A program made the position numbers and the translations under genes. A stretch of 64,000 bases of DNA from an uncultured Chitinophaga sp. (GTDB lineage: Bacteria > Bacteroidota > Bacteroidia > Chitinophagales > Chitinophagaceae), in the NCBI RefSeq assembly GCF_937898475.1, contig NZ_CALEJS010000042.1, forward strand, positions 186,001-250,000, written 5' to 3'. Below are positions 26,173 through 34,536 of this stretch, piece by piece. The notes below the pieces were generated by a model that did no database searches, was not told where the DNA came from, and saw only the letters and a program-made list of their open reading frames with translations. The number at the start of each line of letters is the position of its first letter. Positions within the stretch are counted from its first letter, which is position 1.

Positions 26173-27990
26173 TCATTTATTCTCTTCTTCTGATACCGGT
26201 ACTGTTTGCGAAAGAAAGTCCGTATTCCCCTTATTGTAATCATAGGCCCAGCGGTGTACCTGGGGCACTTCGCCCGGCCAGTTGCCATGACCGGGATGAA
26301 TGGGCGTGGTCCATTCCAGAGTAGTGGCATTCCAGGGGTTGGGGTTGGTAACCTTTCTTCCCTTGAACAGGCTGTAAAAGAAATTGAACACAAACAGCAA
26401 CTGTGTAAAGAACACGATGATGGTTACAAAGCTGATGAAATGGTTCAGATCTGAAAATTGTTTGAAAGACTCCCAGTTACTGAAATCGTAATAACGCCTG
26501 GGTACACCTGCCAGTCCCATATAGTGCATGGGCCAGAAGATGAGGTAGGCGCCTACCAGTGTGATCCAAAAGTGAATATACCCCATGGTGTCATTAAGGA
26601 AACGGCCATACATTTTGGGAAACCAGTGATAGATGCCCGCAAACATCCCAAGGATGGCAGACACGCCCATTACCAGGTGAAAGTGTGCAATAACAAAGTA
26701 GGTATCATGCACATGAATATCTATGGAAGAGTTGCCCAGCCATATACCGGTCAGCCCGCCCGAGATAAATGTGCTCACAAAACCTATACTGAAAAGGGCT
26801 GCCGGTGTAAAACGCAGGTTACCTCGCCAGATGGTGGCCAGCCAGTTGAATACTTTGATGGCGGAGGGAACGGCAATCAATAGCGTAAGTAGCACAAAAA
26901 AGGATCCCAGGAAAGGATTGATCCCACTTACAAACATATGGTGCGCCCATACCAGGAATGAAAGTGAAGCAATGGCAAGCAGCGAGCCTACCATGGCCAG
27001 GTAACCAAAAATGGGCTTGCGTGCATTAATGGCCAGCACTTCAGATACAATGCCCATAGCGGGCAAGATCACGATATATACTTCAGGATGTCCCAGGAAC
27101 CAGAACAGGTGCTGATAGAGGATAGCGCTGCCGCCCTCATTGGTGAGGGCCTTACCGGCTACAAAAAGTTCACTCAGGTAAAAACTGGTGCCTGCGTGGC
27201 GGTCCATCAGCAGCAGGATGAAACCGGAGAGCAACACGGGGAATGACAGTACGCCCAGCACAGCGGTAAAGAAGAAAGCCCACATGGTAAGGGGCATGCG
27301 GTTCAGGCTCATGCCTTTGGTGCGCATATTGAGGATGGTGGTAATGTAGTTGAGTCCGCCTAATAGTTGTGACACTACAAACAAAGCCATGCTGGTGAGC
27401 CACAGATCCATACCGATCTTTGAGCCGATGGAAGCATCACCCAGGGCGCTTAACGGCGGGTAGGAGGTCCAGCCGCCGGAGGCTGGGCCGGTTTGAACAA
27501 ACAGAGAGCTCATCATCACAATACTGGCCAGGAAAAAGAACCAGTAGCTTAGCATATTCATAAATGGCGAAGCCATATCACGTGCCCCCAGCTGCAGGGG
27601 AATGAGCAGATTGGAGAAAGTACCGCTCAAACCTGCGGTCAGCACAAAGAATATCAGGATGGTACCGTGCATGGTCACCATCGCATAGTAAGCCTCCGGT
27701 GTAATACGCCCACCCTTAGCCCAATGGCCCAGCAAGGTTTCCAGCCAGGGAAAAGTCTGTTCGCCATAGCCCAGCTGCAGGCGGAAAATAACTGAAAAGG
27801 CAGCACCAATAATTGCCCAGATCATGCCTGTTATAAGGAACTGTTTGGCAATCATTTTATGATCCATACTGAAAACATACCGGGAAAAGAAGTTTTCTTT
27901 TGGATGATGTTCGTGTCCGTTACCGTGTCCGTCCGTAGCAGTTGTGTGTTCGCTTTGTTCCTGTGTTTGCTGAGGAGTAGGCTGGGTCAT
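26173..27990 (-). CDS. ctaD: Cytochrome c oxidase subunit I (heme-copper oxidase)
   Basis: A 605-residue, twelve-helix heme-copper oxidase subunit. Visible sites are GHPEVYIVILPAMG (CuB His and the cross-linked Tyr), WAHHMFVSG (CuB His pair), DTYFVIAHFHLVMG (heme ligands) and YAMVTMHGTILIFF (low-spin heme His). The N-terminus is hydrophilic and His-rich. It is a solitary gene: subunits II and III and assembly genes are not adjacent, unlike the usual cta operon, although they may lie elsewhere. It is convergent with the sphingolipid operon with no spacer. Confidence 0.94.
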   Translation of the reverse strand: MTQPTPQQTQEQSEHTTATDGHGNGHEHHPKENFFSRYVFSMDHKMIAKQFLITGMIWAIIGAAFSVIFRLQLGYGEQTFPWLETLLGHWAKGGRITPEAYYAMVTMHGTILIFFVLTAGLSGTFSNLLIPLQLGARDMASPFMNMLSYWFFFLASIVMMSSLFVQTGPASGGWTSYPPLSALGDASIGSKIGMDLWLTSMALFVVSQLLGGLNYITTILNMRTKGMSLNRMPLTMWAFFFTAVLGVLSFPVLLSGFILLLMDRHAGTSFYLSELFVAGKALTNEGGSAILYQHLFWFLGHPEVYIVILPAMGIVSEVLAINARKPIFGYLAMVGSLLAIASLSFLVWAHHMFVSGINPFLGSFFVLLTLLIAVPSAIKVFNWLATIWRGNLRFTPAALFSIGFVSTFISGGLTGIWLGNSSIDIHVHDTYFVIAHFHLVMGVSAILGMFAGIYHWFPKMYGRFLNDTMGYIHFWITLVGAYLIFWPMHYMGLAGVPRRYYDFSNWESFKQFSDLNHFISFVTIIVFFTQLLFVFNFFYSLFKGRKVTNPNPWNATTLEWTTPIHPGHGNWPGEVPQVHRWAYDYNKGNTDFLSQTVPVSEEENK

Positions 27991-28020
27991 AGCAGGTTCT
28001 GTTTAACGATAAAAACGATG

Positions 28021-28055
28021 AGTGAACGGTGCAGACAGCTTCTTCACCGTTCACT
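28021..28055. other. Perfect 11-bp hairpin in the ctaD leader region
   Basis: AGTGAACGGTG (28021-28031) and CACCGTTCACT (28045-28055) pair perfectly around a 13-base loop, with TTTTA on the plus side and a T-run also on the minus side a few bases out. It is 30 bases upstream of the ctaD start. It could be a leader attenuator, a regulator site, or the terminator of an undetected small transcript. The remaining bases of the 324-base gap show no gene. Confidence 0.5.
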
Positions 28056-28265
28056 TTTTATGGTTCAGCTGGTTTTTATAGCGTATTTCCTCAAAAACTA
28101 CGCCCACAGATGTTGCTACCTGTCGTGTCCCTTTATAGTTCCGATGGGCTTGTATAATTATCTACACAGCATGGGTAAAATAAGGTCGGAATGTTTAGAC
28201 AGGACCTGCATGCGGTAGGGTGCTATTTGATAGCTGTAGTGACGCATCAGCTGTTTAACTGGTTT

Positions 28266-28296
28266 TTTGTACTGTTGAGTACAGTATGTATCTTTG
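28266..28296 (+). promoter_or_regulatory. Promoter with palindromic operator for the downstream TetR gene
   Basis: TTTG at 28266-28269 and TATCTTTG at 28289-28296 are spaced 19 bases apart. The spacer contains TACTGT-TGAGT-ACAGTA (28270-28286), a perfect 6-bp inverted repeat. A repressor seated between -33 and -7 would block RNA polymerase, so the downstream TetR probably represses itself here. Confidence 0.7.
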
Positions 28297-28314
28297 TAGT
28301 GTAAATCTTTTGAT

Positions 28315-28899
28315 ATGGCAGGCAGGCCCAAGATATTTGATAAGAAGGAAGTGGTGGACAAGGCGGCAGATCTTTTCTGGAGCAAAGGGTATGAGGCAAC
28401 TTCTACTGACGAGCTGCTGGCGGCTATGGGTATTGGTAAAGGCAGCTTCTACCTGGCCTTTCCGGAGGGTAAAAGGGAACTGTTTGAAAATGCCCTTGAG
28501 CAGTTTAACAATGGATCACTGGAACGTTTACAGGCCGCGCTGGCCAAAACAAACCGGCCGGCAGAGCAGATAAGAAAGTTCTTCCGGGAGATTGCCGTTA
28601 GCCCTAAAGAGGAGCACGGAAAAGGTTGTTTTATGGGCAACACAATAGCCGAGCTGTCTAATGTGGACATTCAGCTTAAGCTGAAAGCAGTTAAGCGGTT
28701 AAAGCAGCTGGAGCAGCTGTTCTACGATGCTGTGAAGGCGGCCCAGAAGAGTGGCGAATTGAAAACAAAGGAAGACCCGGCCTTAATGGCCCGCTACCTG
28801 CTAACCATGTGGAACGGGGTGAACATTACCCGCAGGATGTATGGAGACGCTAAGATATTAGGCAGCCTTATAGAGTTGCAATTGAAAATACTCCAATAG
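28315..28899 (+). CDS. TetR/AcrR family regulator
   Basis: A 194-residue TetR-type regulator beginning MAGRPKIFDKK. The helix-turn-helix covers AADLFWSKGYEATSTDELLAAMG and KGSFYLAFPEGKRELF (about 17-61, split here). The phrase GKGCFMGNTIAEL and the C-terminal domain match the AcrR group that controls oxidoreductase or efflux genes. It starts 18 bases after a strong promoter carrying a palindrome. No obvious target gene is directly downstream. Confidence 0.9.
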   Translation: MAGRPKIFDKKEVVDKAADLFWSKGYEATSTDELLAAMGIGKGSFYLAFPEGKRELFENALEQFNNGSLERLQAALAKTNRPAEQIRKFFREIAVSPKEEHGKGCFMGNTIAELSNVDIQLKLKAVKRLKQLEQLFYDAVKAAQKSGELKTKEDPALMARYLLTMWNGVNITRRMYGDAKILGSLIELQLKILQ

Positions 28900-29168
28900 T
28901 CTTTATAGCAGTTTTGTACGGTATGGTGCATAATAACACTGATGCATATAATGCGCAGGTATCTCCACATTTACGACCGGATACGCAACACTCTTTTCCC
29001 GCAGTTGTGCATATTTGTAGCGTAGCATAACTGGTGTGGCCGGTATTAGCAATTGATTTTCTGTGTCTAACGGCTTGGAGGCAATGCCGCACCATAGCAT
29101 GGCATGGTTATGTATTATACAGTACAGTGTTAGAAAGGGATATTATTGAAAGCTAAAAACTATTTCTT

Positions 29169-29711
29169 ATGGCAACTACACATGCTAACCAGGCCGCTAC
29201 TGCTGCGGATTCTAAACTGCAGGAATTTTTTGAGGATCAGTTACAGGATATTTACTGGGCAGAAAAGAAGCTGGTGAAAACATTACCGAAAATGCAGGAA
29301 GCTGCTACCGGGAATGAGCTGAAGAATGCGATTGGTAATCACCTGGAGCAAACCAGGACTCACGTAACCAGATTGGAGGATATATTTGGAATAATAGGTA
29401 AGGAGGCGAAGTCAAAGAAATGTCAGGCGATGGCGGGTATTGTTGATGAAGGCGAGGACATAATAGATGAAACCGATGAAGCATCTGCCCAGCGAGACGT
29501 TGGCTTGATCTTCGCAGCACAGAAAGCGGAACATTATGAGATTGCTACCTATGGCGGATTACGCCAGCTGGCCCTTACCCTGGGTTATGAGCAGGTGGCA
29601 AAAATATTAGGACAAACATTAAGTGAGGAGAAGGAAGCAGATGCCCTGCTTACGCAAATTGCCGAGAATAGTGTGAACAAAAAGGCAAGGAGGGAACCGC
29701 AATCGGCATAA
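29169..29711 (+). CDS. DUF892 ferritin-like protein (YciE/YciF family)
   Basis: A 180-residue four-helix protein: LQEFFEDQLQDIYWAEKKL at the start, then conserved Glu/His positions (HLEQTRTHVTRLEDIF, QKAEHYEIATYGGLR) typical of YciF-like proteins. The family is induced by osmotic and general stress in other bacteria and has a ferritin-like fold, but its biochemical role is unsettled. A strong terminator follows, so it is probably transcribed alone. Nothing else was seen in the 269 bases before it. Confidence 0.9.
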   Translation: MATTHANQAATAADSKLQEFFEDQLQDIYWAEKKLVKTLPKMQEAATGNELKNAIGNHLEQTRTHVTRLEDIFGIIGKEAKSKKCQAMAGIVDEGEDIIDETDEASAQRDVGLIFAAQKAEHYEIATYGGLRQLALTLGYEQVAKILGQTLSEEKEADALLTQIAENSVNKKARREPQSA

Positions 29712-29746
29712 TCAGGGAGAATGCTGAGTGTAGGAATGCAGAGATG

Positions 29747-29781
29747 CAGAACGCCTGACAATAAATGTGTCAGGCGTTCTG
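29747..29781 (+). terminator. Terminator after the DUF892 gene
   Basis: CAGAACGCCTGACA (29747-29760) pairs with TGTCAGGCGTTCTG (29768-29781) in a perfect 14-bp stem with a 7-base loop, followed by CTTTTC. It is 36 bases after the stop codon. Confidence 0.82.
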
Positions 29782-29862
29782 CTTTTCATACGGCAGGATA
29801 GTATAGGACAGCTAAATGAGCTTGCTTGCTTATTTTTAGTATATACATCATTTATCCATGTT

Positions 29863-31209
29863 ATGAAACAAATACCTCAACGCATTGCCTTCCTTTGCTT
29901 ATTACTGTTTCCTGCACCCCTATTGGCACAGCCAAAAGCAAACGATGTAACAACGCCCTTACATGCCTTGCAACCAGACTATCCTGTGAGCTACGGCGCA
30001 CCCGCCACTGAAAGCGTAAAACAGGTGCTGGACAGGATCTACCGCTACCTGGATACAGTGACGCCGCCGCGCTTTAGAGACCGTTCTACCGGTAAGGTAC
30101 TTGTCAATACGGCTGCGATCAATGAACAGACTACCTGGCAGCAGGGTGATTTCCGGCTTACCAGTTACGAGTGGGGCGTTACCTATTGCGGTATGTTATT
30201 GGCGGGCGAGGCTACCGGCGACCAGAAGTTTACCAATTATACCATGAGCCGCCTGCAATTTATTGCCGATGCACTGCCTGCGTTTAAACAGCTGTATAAG
30301 CAAGCGGGCAACAACAATAACCCGTTGCGGGCCGTAATGTTTCCACATGCGCTGGACGATGCCGGGGCCATGTGTGCCGCCGTTGTTAAAACATTGAGCG
30401 CGGGTGGACCCTCCAATCTGCGGCCTATGGCAGATAATTATATCGCATATATTTCATCGAAGGAATTTCGTTTGCCGGATGGTACCCTTGCCAGGAACCG
30501 GCCGCAGAGAAATACACTCTGGCTGGATGATCTCTATATGAGCGTACCAGCTTTGGCCCAGATGGGGAAATTGACCGGCAATACCCGATATTTTGATGAT
30601 GCAGTAAAACAGGTTTTGCAATTTTCTGCCAGGATGTTCAACAAGGAGAAGGGCCTTTATATGCACGGCTGGGTGCAGGGAATGGATGTACATCCGCAAT
30701 TCAATTGGGCACGTGCTAATGGTTGGGCATTGCTGGCGATGGCAGAGCTGCTGGATGTGCTGCCGGATGCACACCCGGGCAGGAAGGCGGTATTAACACA
30801 ATTCCAGGCTTTGGCAAAAGGGCTGGCAGCTTATCAGTCGGGCCATGGACTATGGCATCAGTTACTGGACCGTAACGATTCCTATCTCGAGACCTCTGCT
30901 ACAGCCATCTATACCTACTGTTTTGCGAGGGGAGTGAACAGGGGCTGGTTGAATGCAATGGCTTATGCACCTGCTGCATTGCTGGCATGGAATGCGGTGG
31001 CGTCTAAAGTGAGTGCAGGGGGACAAGTGGAAGGTACCTGTGTGGGTACAGGTATGGCTTTTGATCCGGCGTTCTATTACTATCGCCCGGTGAACGTATA
31101 TGCTGCGCATGGCTATGGACCGGTATTGCTGGCGGGTGCTGAAGTGATCAACCTGCTTAAGCGGCATACATTTGGAATTAACGACAGCTCACTGCAGTTA
31201 AGCGAATAA
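29863..31209 (+). CDS. Glycoside hydrolase family 88/105 (unsaturated glucuronyl/galacturonyl hydrolase-like)
   Basis: A 448-residue secreted enzyme. The frame opens 32 codons earlier, but the ATG at 29863 starts a signal peptide (KQIPQRIAFLCLLLFPAPLLAQ). The (alpha/alpha)6 barrel of GH88/GH105 is suggested by HALDDAGAM, LWLDDLYMSVPALAQMG, WARANGWALLAMAELLD and HQLLDRNDSYLETSATA. The Asp residues in the first two segments fit the catalytic pair. These enzymes remove unsaturated uronic acids left by polysaccharide lyases, as in rhamnogalacturonan breakdown. The convergent neighbour is a GH39 enzyme, so both may serve plant polysaccharide use. Confidence 0.85.
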   Translation: MKQIPQRIAFLCLLLFPAPLLAQPKANDVTTPLHALQPDYPVSYGAPATESVKQVLDRIYRYLDTVTPPRFRDRSTGKVLVNTAAINEQTTWQQGDFRLTSYEWGVTYCGMLLAGEATGDQKFTNYTMSRLQFIADALPAFKQLYKQAGNNNNPLRAVMFPHALDDAGAMCAAVVKTLSAGGPSNLRPMADNYIAYISSKEFRLPDGTLARNRPQRNTLWLDDLYMSVPALAQMGKLTGNTRYFDDAVKQVLQFSARMFNKEKGLYMHGWVQGMDVHPQFNWARANGWALLAMAELLDVLPDAHPGRKAVLTQFQALAKGLAAYQSGHGLWHQLLDRNDSYLETSATAIYTYCFARGVNRGWLNAMAYAPAALLAWNAVASKVSAGGQVEGTCVGTGMAFDPAFYYYRPVNVYAAHGYGPVLLAGAEVINLLKRHTFGINDSSLQLSE

Positions 31210-31245
31210 ACGCTATAGAACCAGGGCTTCCGCTGTAATACTTAC

Positions 31246-32937
31246 TTACCAGTAAAACTTCAGTAATGATACACCCTGCCGGGGTAGCTGCATACGTATA
31301 ACAGCCGTACCGTTCTCTACGTGTACCCATTCCGGTGAAGACAGCAGTTGCAGTTGTCCTGCTTTTTCAAGCCCCTCCACCTGTTGTGGAGTGGGTTGCT
31401 GCGGAGATCCCATTTGCTTCCAGGCGGTATAAGCATTACTGTGTTCGTGGTCAATACGGAAATGTTGCAACAAGGCTTTGGCGGTGGGTAAACCGCGGAT
31501 AGTGATGGTAACAGGTTCACCATCTGTAAGTATGTTATCGTCGTGATAATTCCATACCATGACCGATGCGCTGCCGCTATCGAGGGTAGCCAGGGCGCTG
31601 ATGTCGGGCCTGGCGCCGCGTACGCTGGAATCACGTATTTTCTGAAAGTCGTAAGCCAGGTTCCCGCTTACTTCCACCCGGTTCCCCTGCATCAACCCAA
31701 ACATGCGGAATACGTTCAGTACGGGTTTATCTACTCCGTTGGTGGCCAAATCGCGAAAGCCGGCAAACCAGGGCTGGTCTTCAAATTCAAAAGCCCAGGT
31801 AACGGCGCCGGCAAGGTTTACACCGCGGGCGGCTGCCAGTTCATACTTCCGGGCAAAAGATGCGGCCGTATAGCTGGAATACATCGTGCCGTTTCGATAA
31901 GCATTTTGTGGATGGAACTTCTCTGAGCAGGCAGCGCATCCTTCCGGATCTGATTCTCCGATGATAATGGGCAGATGCTTCAGTGAGGGGTAGGAGGCTA
32001 CTATTTCAAAGCCTTTGTCGATATCCCGTAACTGGGTACCCATGTTCATCTGAACAATACCGTTCACCAGCTTGGGCGCTCCTTTAGCGTGAAAGGTAAT
32101 TACATCCAGGGGGCTTCCGGTTTTACCGGTTACATAGTTAGTGCCGCTTACTACATGATCAAGGAAGGCTTTGAGAAAGTCGGCGGCATCGGTCCAGTTG
32201 GGGCCTGTTACTTCAGGGCCGCCGATACGTGCACTGGGTAAAGCCCGTTTAACGGCGTCTGCCACGTAATCATATAACTTGATGTATTCTTCCGTTGTGC
32301 CTTTCCAATAACTGATATTAGGCTCGTTCCAGAGCTCCCAGTACCAGCTTTCTACTTCTGCCTTACCATAGCGGGTTACGGAATGTTTAACCCATTCATA
32401 TACCAGCGTTGCAAATTTTGTATAGTCTTTAGGCGGGTATGCCCAACCTGTGAAAATATCGTCATAGGCATGATCGGGTTGCCAGTGGTGCCTGTAGGGT
32501 GACGGTTTTACAGAAAGCGCCTCCGGCATAAAGCCGATCTGCGCGATAGGTTTCATGCCCCGTTCTATATAGGTATCAAATATTTTATCGATGATTGTCC
32601 AGTCGTATATGGGCTTTCCGCTGGCATCTTCTGTATAGGCATTGGTGGATCCCCACTTCAGGGCTGCTTTACCATCGCCGCTTACCAGCAGGCTGTGTAC
32701 GCGAACGTATACCGATACATTGCTTAGCCGGGATATTTCAGTAAGCAGCTTTTTACCATCCTTCATGTAGGTGTAGTTGGGTTCATCATAACCAAACCAT
32801 GCCCAGATGGGCTGCATAGGCCCCTTGCTTTTATCCAGGTTAACCTGTATTGCTACTGTGTCCTGGCCGCTGCTGTAAAACGGGTGCATCAATACGGCCA
32901 GTATGGCAATAAAATAAAGCGCATGTTTCCAGTTCAT
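31246..32937 (-). CDS. Glycoside hydrolase family 39-like protein (beta-xylosidase type)
   Basis: A 563-residue secreted glycosidase with an N-terminal signal peptide (ends near YSSGQ). The acid/base Glu205 sits in WNEPN within a WYWELWNEPNISYW stretch and the probable nucleophile is Glu328 in LPIIIGESDPEG, the GH39 (clan GH-A) pattern. After the barrel a C-terminal beta-sandwich follows. GH39 includes beta-xylosidases and alpha-L-iduronidases; the substrate here is not certain. Its start is 263 bases from the RiPP precursor on the opposite strand; that gap shows no gene. Confidence 0.82.
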   Translation of the reverse strand: MNWKHALYFIAILAVLMHPFYSSGQDTVAIQVNLDKSKGPMQPIWAWFGYDEPNYTYMKDGKKLLTEISRLSNVSVYVRVHSLLVSGDGKAALKWGSTNAYTEDASGKPIYDWTIIDKIFDTYIERGMKPIAQIGFMPEALSVKPSPYRHHWQPDHAYDDIFTGWAYPPKDYTKFATLVYEWVKHSVTRYGKAEVESWYWELWNEPNISYWKGTTEEYIKLYDYVADAVKRALPSARIGGPEVTGPNWTDAADFLKAFLDHVVSGTNYVTGKTGSPLDVITFHAKGAPKLVNGIVQMNMGTQLRDIDKGFEIVASYPSLKHLPIIIGESDPEGCAACSEKFHPQNAYRNGTMYSSYTAASFARKYELAAARGVNLAGAVTWAFEFEDQPWFAGFRDLATNGVDKPVLNVFRMFGLMQGNRVEVSGNLAYDFQKIRDSSVRGARPDISALATLDSGSASVMVWNYHDDNILTDGEPVTITIRGLPTAKALLQHFRIDHEHSNAYTAWKQMGSPQQPTPQQVEGLEKAGQLQLLSSPEWVHVENGTAVIRMQLPRQGVSLLKFYW

Positions 32938-33200
32938 ATGTTGCAGGGTTTTAACGTGGAGGTATAATATACCTGGCTTGTGTTGATGTTTGTTACCAAA
33001 TAAAGATATGGGTTTTGGAAGAGAATTTATAAAGCGGTATTCCGCGAGGTTTGGGAGAGCCTCCTTGTAACTTTTGGCTTCCTGTTCCGTTTAAAAATCA
33101 GATCGGTTGCTATACGTAAGAAAGTGAGGGATCAATGCAGGGTAAAAGCTGCCCGAGGTACTATCATCAATCAATTCTCTTTCATCTTAAAACCTGAAGA

Positions 33201-33362
33201 ATGAAACTGCCAAAATCTCTACTCAGTGCCATCCTGATCGGCATTGCCGTACAAACAACTGTTATCTCATGCGGGAAGGATGATCAGCCCCAGCCCAAAG
33301 ACAAGGAAGAGCCGAAAAAAGATCAGCCCCTGGGCAATTGTCCTGCCTGCGGCATGGGTTGA
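33201..33362 (+). CDS. MNIO-class RiPP precursor peptide (chryseobasin-like)
   Basis: A 53-residue peptide. The N-terminus is a signal-like segment (KLPKSLLSAILIGIAVQTT) ending in VISC with Cys24, which fits a lipobox. A charged linker (26-43, rich in Asp, Lys, Glu, Gln and Pro) follows, and the C-terminus is GNCPACGMG with Cys47 and Cys50 in a CxxC. Bacteroidota peptides with this signal, linker and CPACGMG tail are known partners of DUF692 (MNIO) enzymes, which modify Cys, Asp or Asn residues. The MNIO gene starts 38 bases later on the same strand. The likely modified core is the CxxC tail. The start ATG is unambiguous; the ribosome-binding site is weak. Confidence 0.82.
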   Translation: MKLPKSLLSAILIGIAVQTTVISCGKDDQPQPKDKEEPKKDQPLGNCPACGMG

Positions 33363-33400
33363 TAACTTAAACCTGATACTTTAGCTGTAATTCCAGAAAG

Positions 33401-34522
33401 GTGCCCAGAATATTATCAACCCTTGCCTGTAACCTGGATGCTAACATCCTTGCGGCAAGTTTGCCTTTAATGGAGGAATCCAGGGTAGAAGCCATAGAGT
33501 GGTCTTTTGACACTTTATACAAGGTAAAAGAAGTGCCTGCCTGGTTCCGCGAATTATTGAACGTCTTTAGTAACGAAAAACGCCTAATTGGCCATGGCGT
33601 CTTCTTTTCTCTTTTCTCGGGTAAGTGGCTGCCGGAGCAGGTGGTCTGGTTAAAACATCTCAGACAGACCTGTACCGAGTTCCGGTTTGATCATATAACG
33701 GAGCATTTCGGCTTCATGACCGGTAAAGATTTTCACCGTGGCGCCCCGCTGAATATTCCCTATACCAGTACTACCCTTAACATTGGCAGGGACCGTTTAA
33801 AGCGGATCCAGGAAGCGTGCAGGCTTCCGGTAGGATTGGAAAACCTGGCATTCTCCTATTCACTGGATGAGGCAAAGCGGCACGGGGCCTTTCTGGAACA
33901 GCTGCTTGAACCGGTAAATGGCTTTATTATACTGGACCTGCACAATCTATATTGTCAGCTCCGCAATTTTGACCTGGCATTTGATGAGTTGATCTCTTTA
34001 TACCCATTGGAAAGGGTCCGGGAAATACATATTTCCGGGGGTAGTTGGGATGCGTCTGCAGTAACCCCTTCCCGAAGTATAAGAAGAGATACGCATGACG
34101 ACAGTGTACCAAGGGATGTTTTTCAACTGCTGGAAATGAGCATCGCACGGTGTCCCAATCTCAAATATGTAGTGCTGGAACAGCTTGGAGACGGGCTGGC
34201 AACAGCGCAGAGCAGATCTCTTTTTTATAATGATTTTCTGCAGATGGCGGAGATCGTTCGCCGGAATAATGATGAGGAGGATGATGGGCCAAAGGAGCCT
34301 TTTCTTCCATCATCTTCATTTTTGACTGGAGCAGTTGTGGAAGATAGTATGCTTTATGAGCAACAACTGGAACTATCTTCCATCCTTGAATCATCCAACA
34401 CTTATGAGGAGGCTATGCTGTTGCTGAAGCAATCTTCCCTGGCAAAGTCTGACTGGCGGATAGAACAATGGGAGCCATATATGATAGAAACAGCGGTAAA
34501 GATTGCACAGAAATGGAAATAG
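33401..34522 (+). CDS. DUF692 multinuclear non-heme iron oxidative enzyme (MNIO), RiPP-modifying
   Basis: A 373-residue TIM-barrel DUF692 protein. Metal-binding positions expected for MNIO enzymes are present: His65 (LIGHGVFF), His98 and His102 (DHITEHFGF), Glu147 and Asn148 (GLENLAF), Asp179 and Asn182 (LDLHNLY), His210 (EIHISGG), Asp230 and His232 (DTHDD), and Glu260 (VVLEQ). MbnB, ApyH and ChrH are characterised relatives that oxidise peptide residues using a di- or tri-iron centre. The start is GTG at 33401; an in-frame TGA lies at 33374-33376 and no other start is available. Beyond about residue 290 an acidic linker and a helical C-terminal extension of about 70 residues follow. This may replace the separate partner protein found in many MNIO loci, which is inference. 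Confidence 0.88.
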   Translation: MPRILSTLACNLDANILAASLPLMEESRVEAIEWSFDTLYKVKEVPAWFRELLNVFSNEKRLIGHGVFFSLFSGKWLPEQVVWLKHLRQTCTEFRFDHITEHFGFMTGKDFHRGAPLNIPYTSTTLNIGRDRLKRIQEACRLPVGLENLAFSYSLDEAKRHGAFLEQLLEPVNGFIILDLHNLYCQLRNFDLAFDELISLYPLERVREIHISGGSWDASAVTPSRSIRRDTHDDSVPRDVFQLLEMSIARCPNLKYVVLEQLGDGLATAQSRSLFYNDFLQMAEIVRRNNDEEDDGPKEPFLPSSSFLTGAVVEDSMLYEQQLELSSILESSNTYEEAMLLLKQSSLAKSDWRIEQWEPYMIETAVKIAQKWK

Positions 34523-34536
34523 CAACAAAGTCCCTG

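Noticed and set aside
29119..29128. ACAGTACAGT before DUF892 as a second site for the TetR at 28315
   Set aside because: It is a direct repeat of the half-site and not the inverted arrangement seen in the TetR promoter.
33124..33135. GTGAGGGATCAA upstream of the RiPP precursor matches the end of the ISL3 remnant (12 bases)
   Set aside because: No second end or transposase sequence is near, so the match is probably chance.
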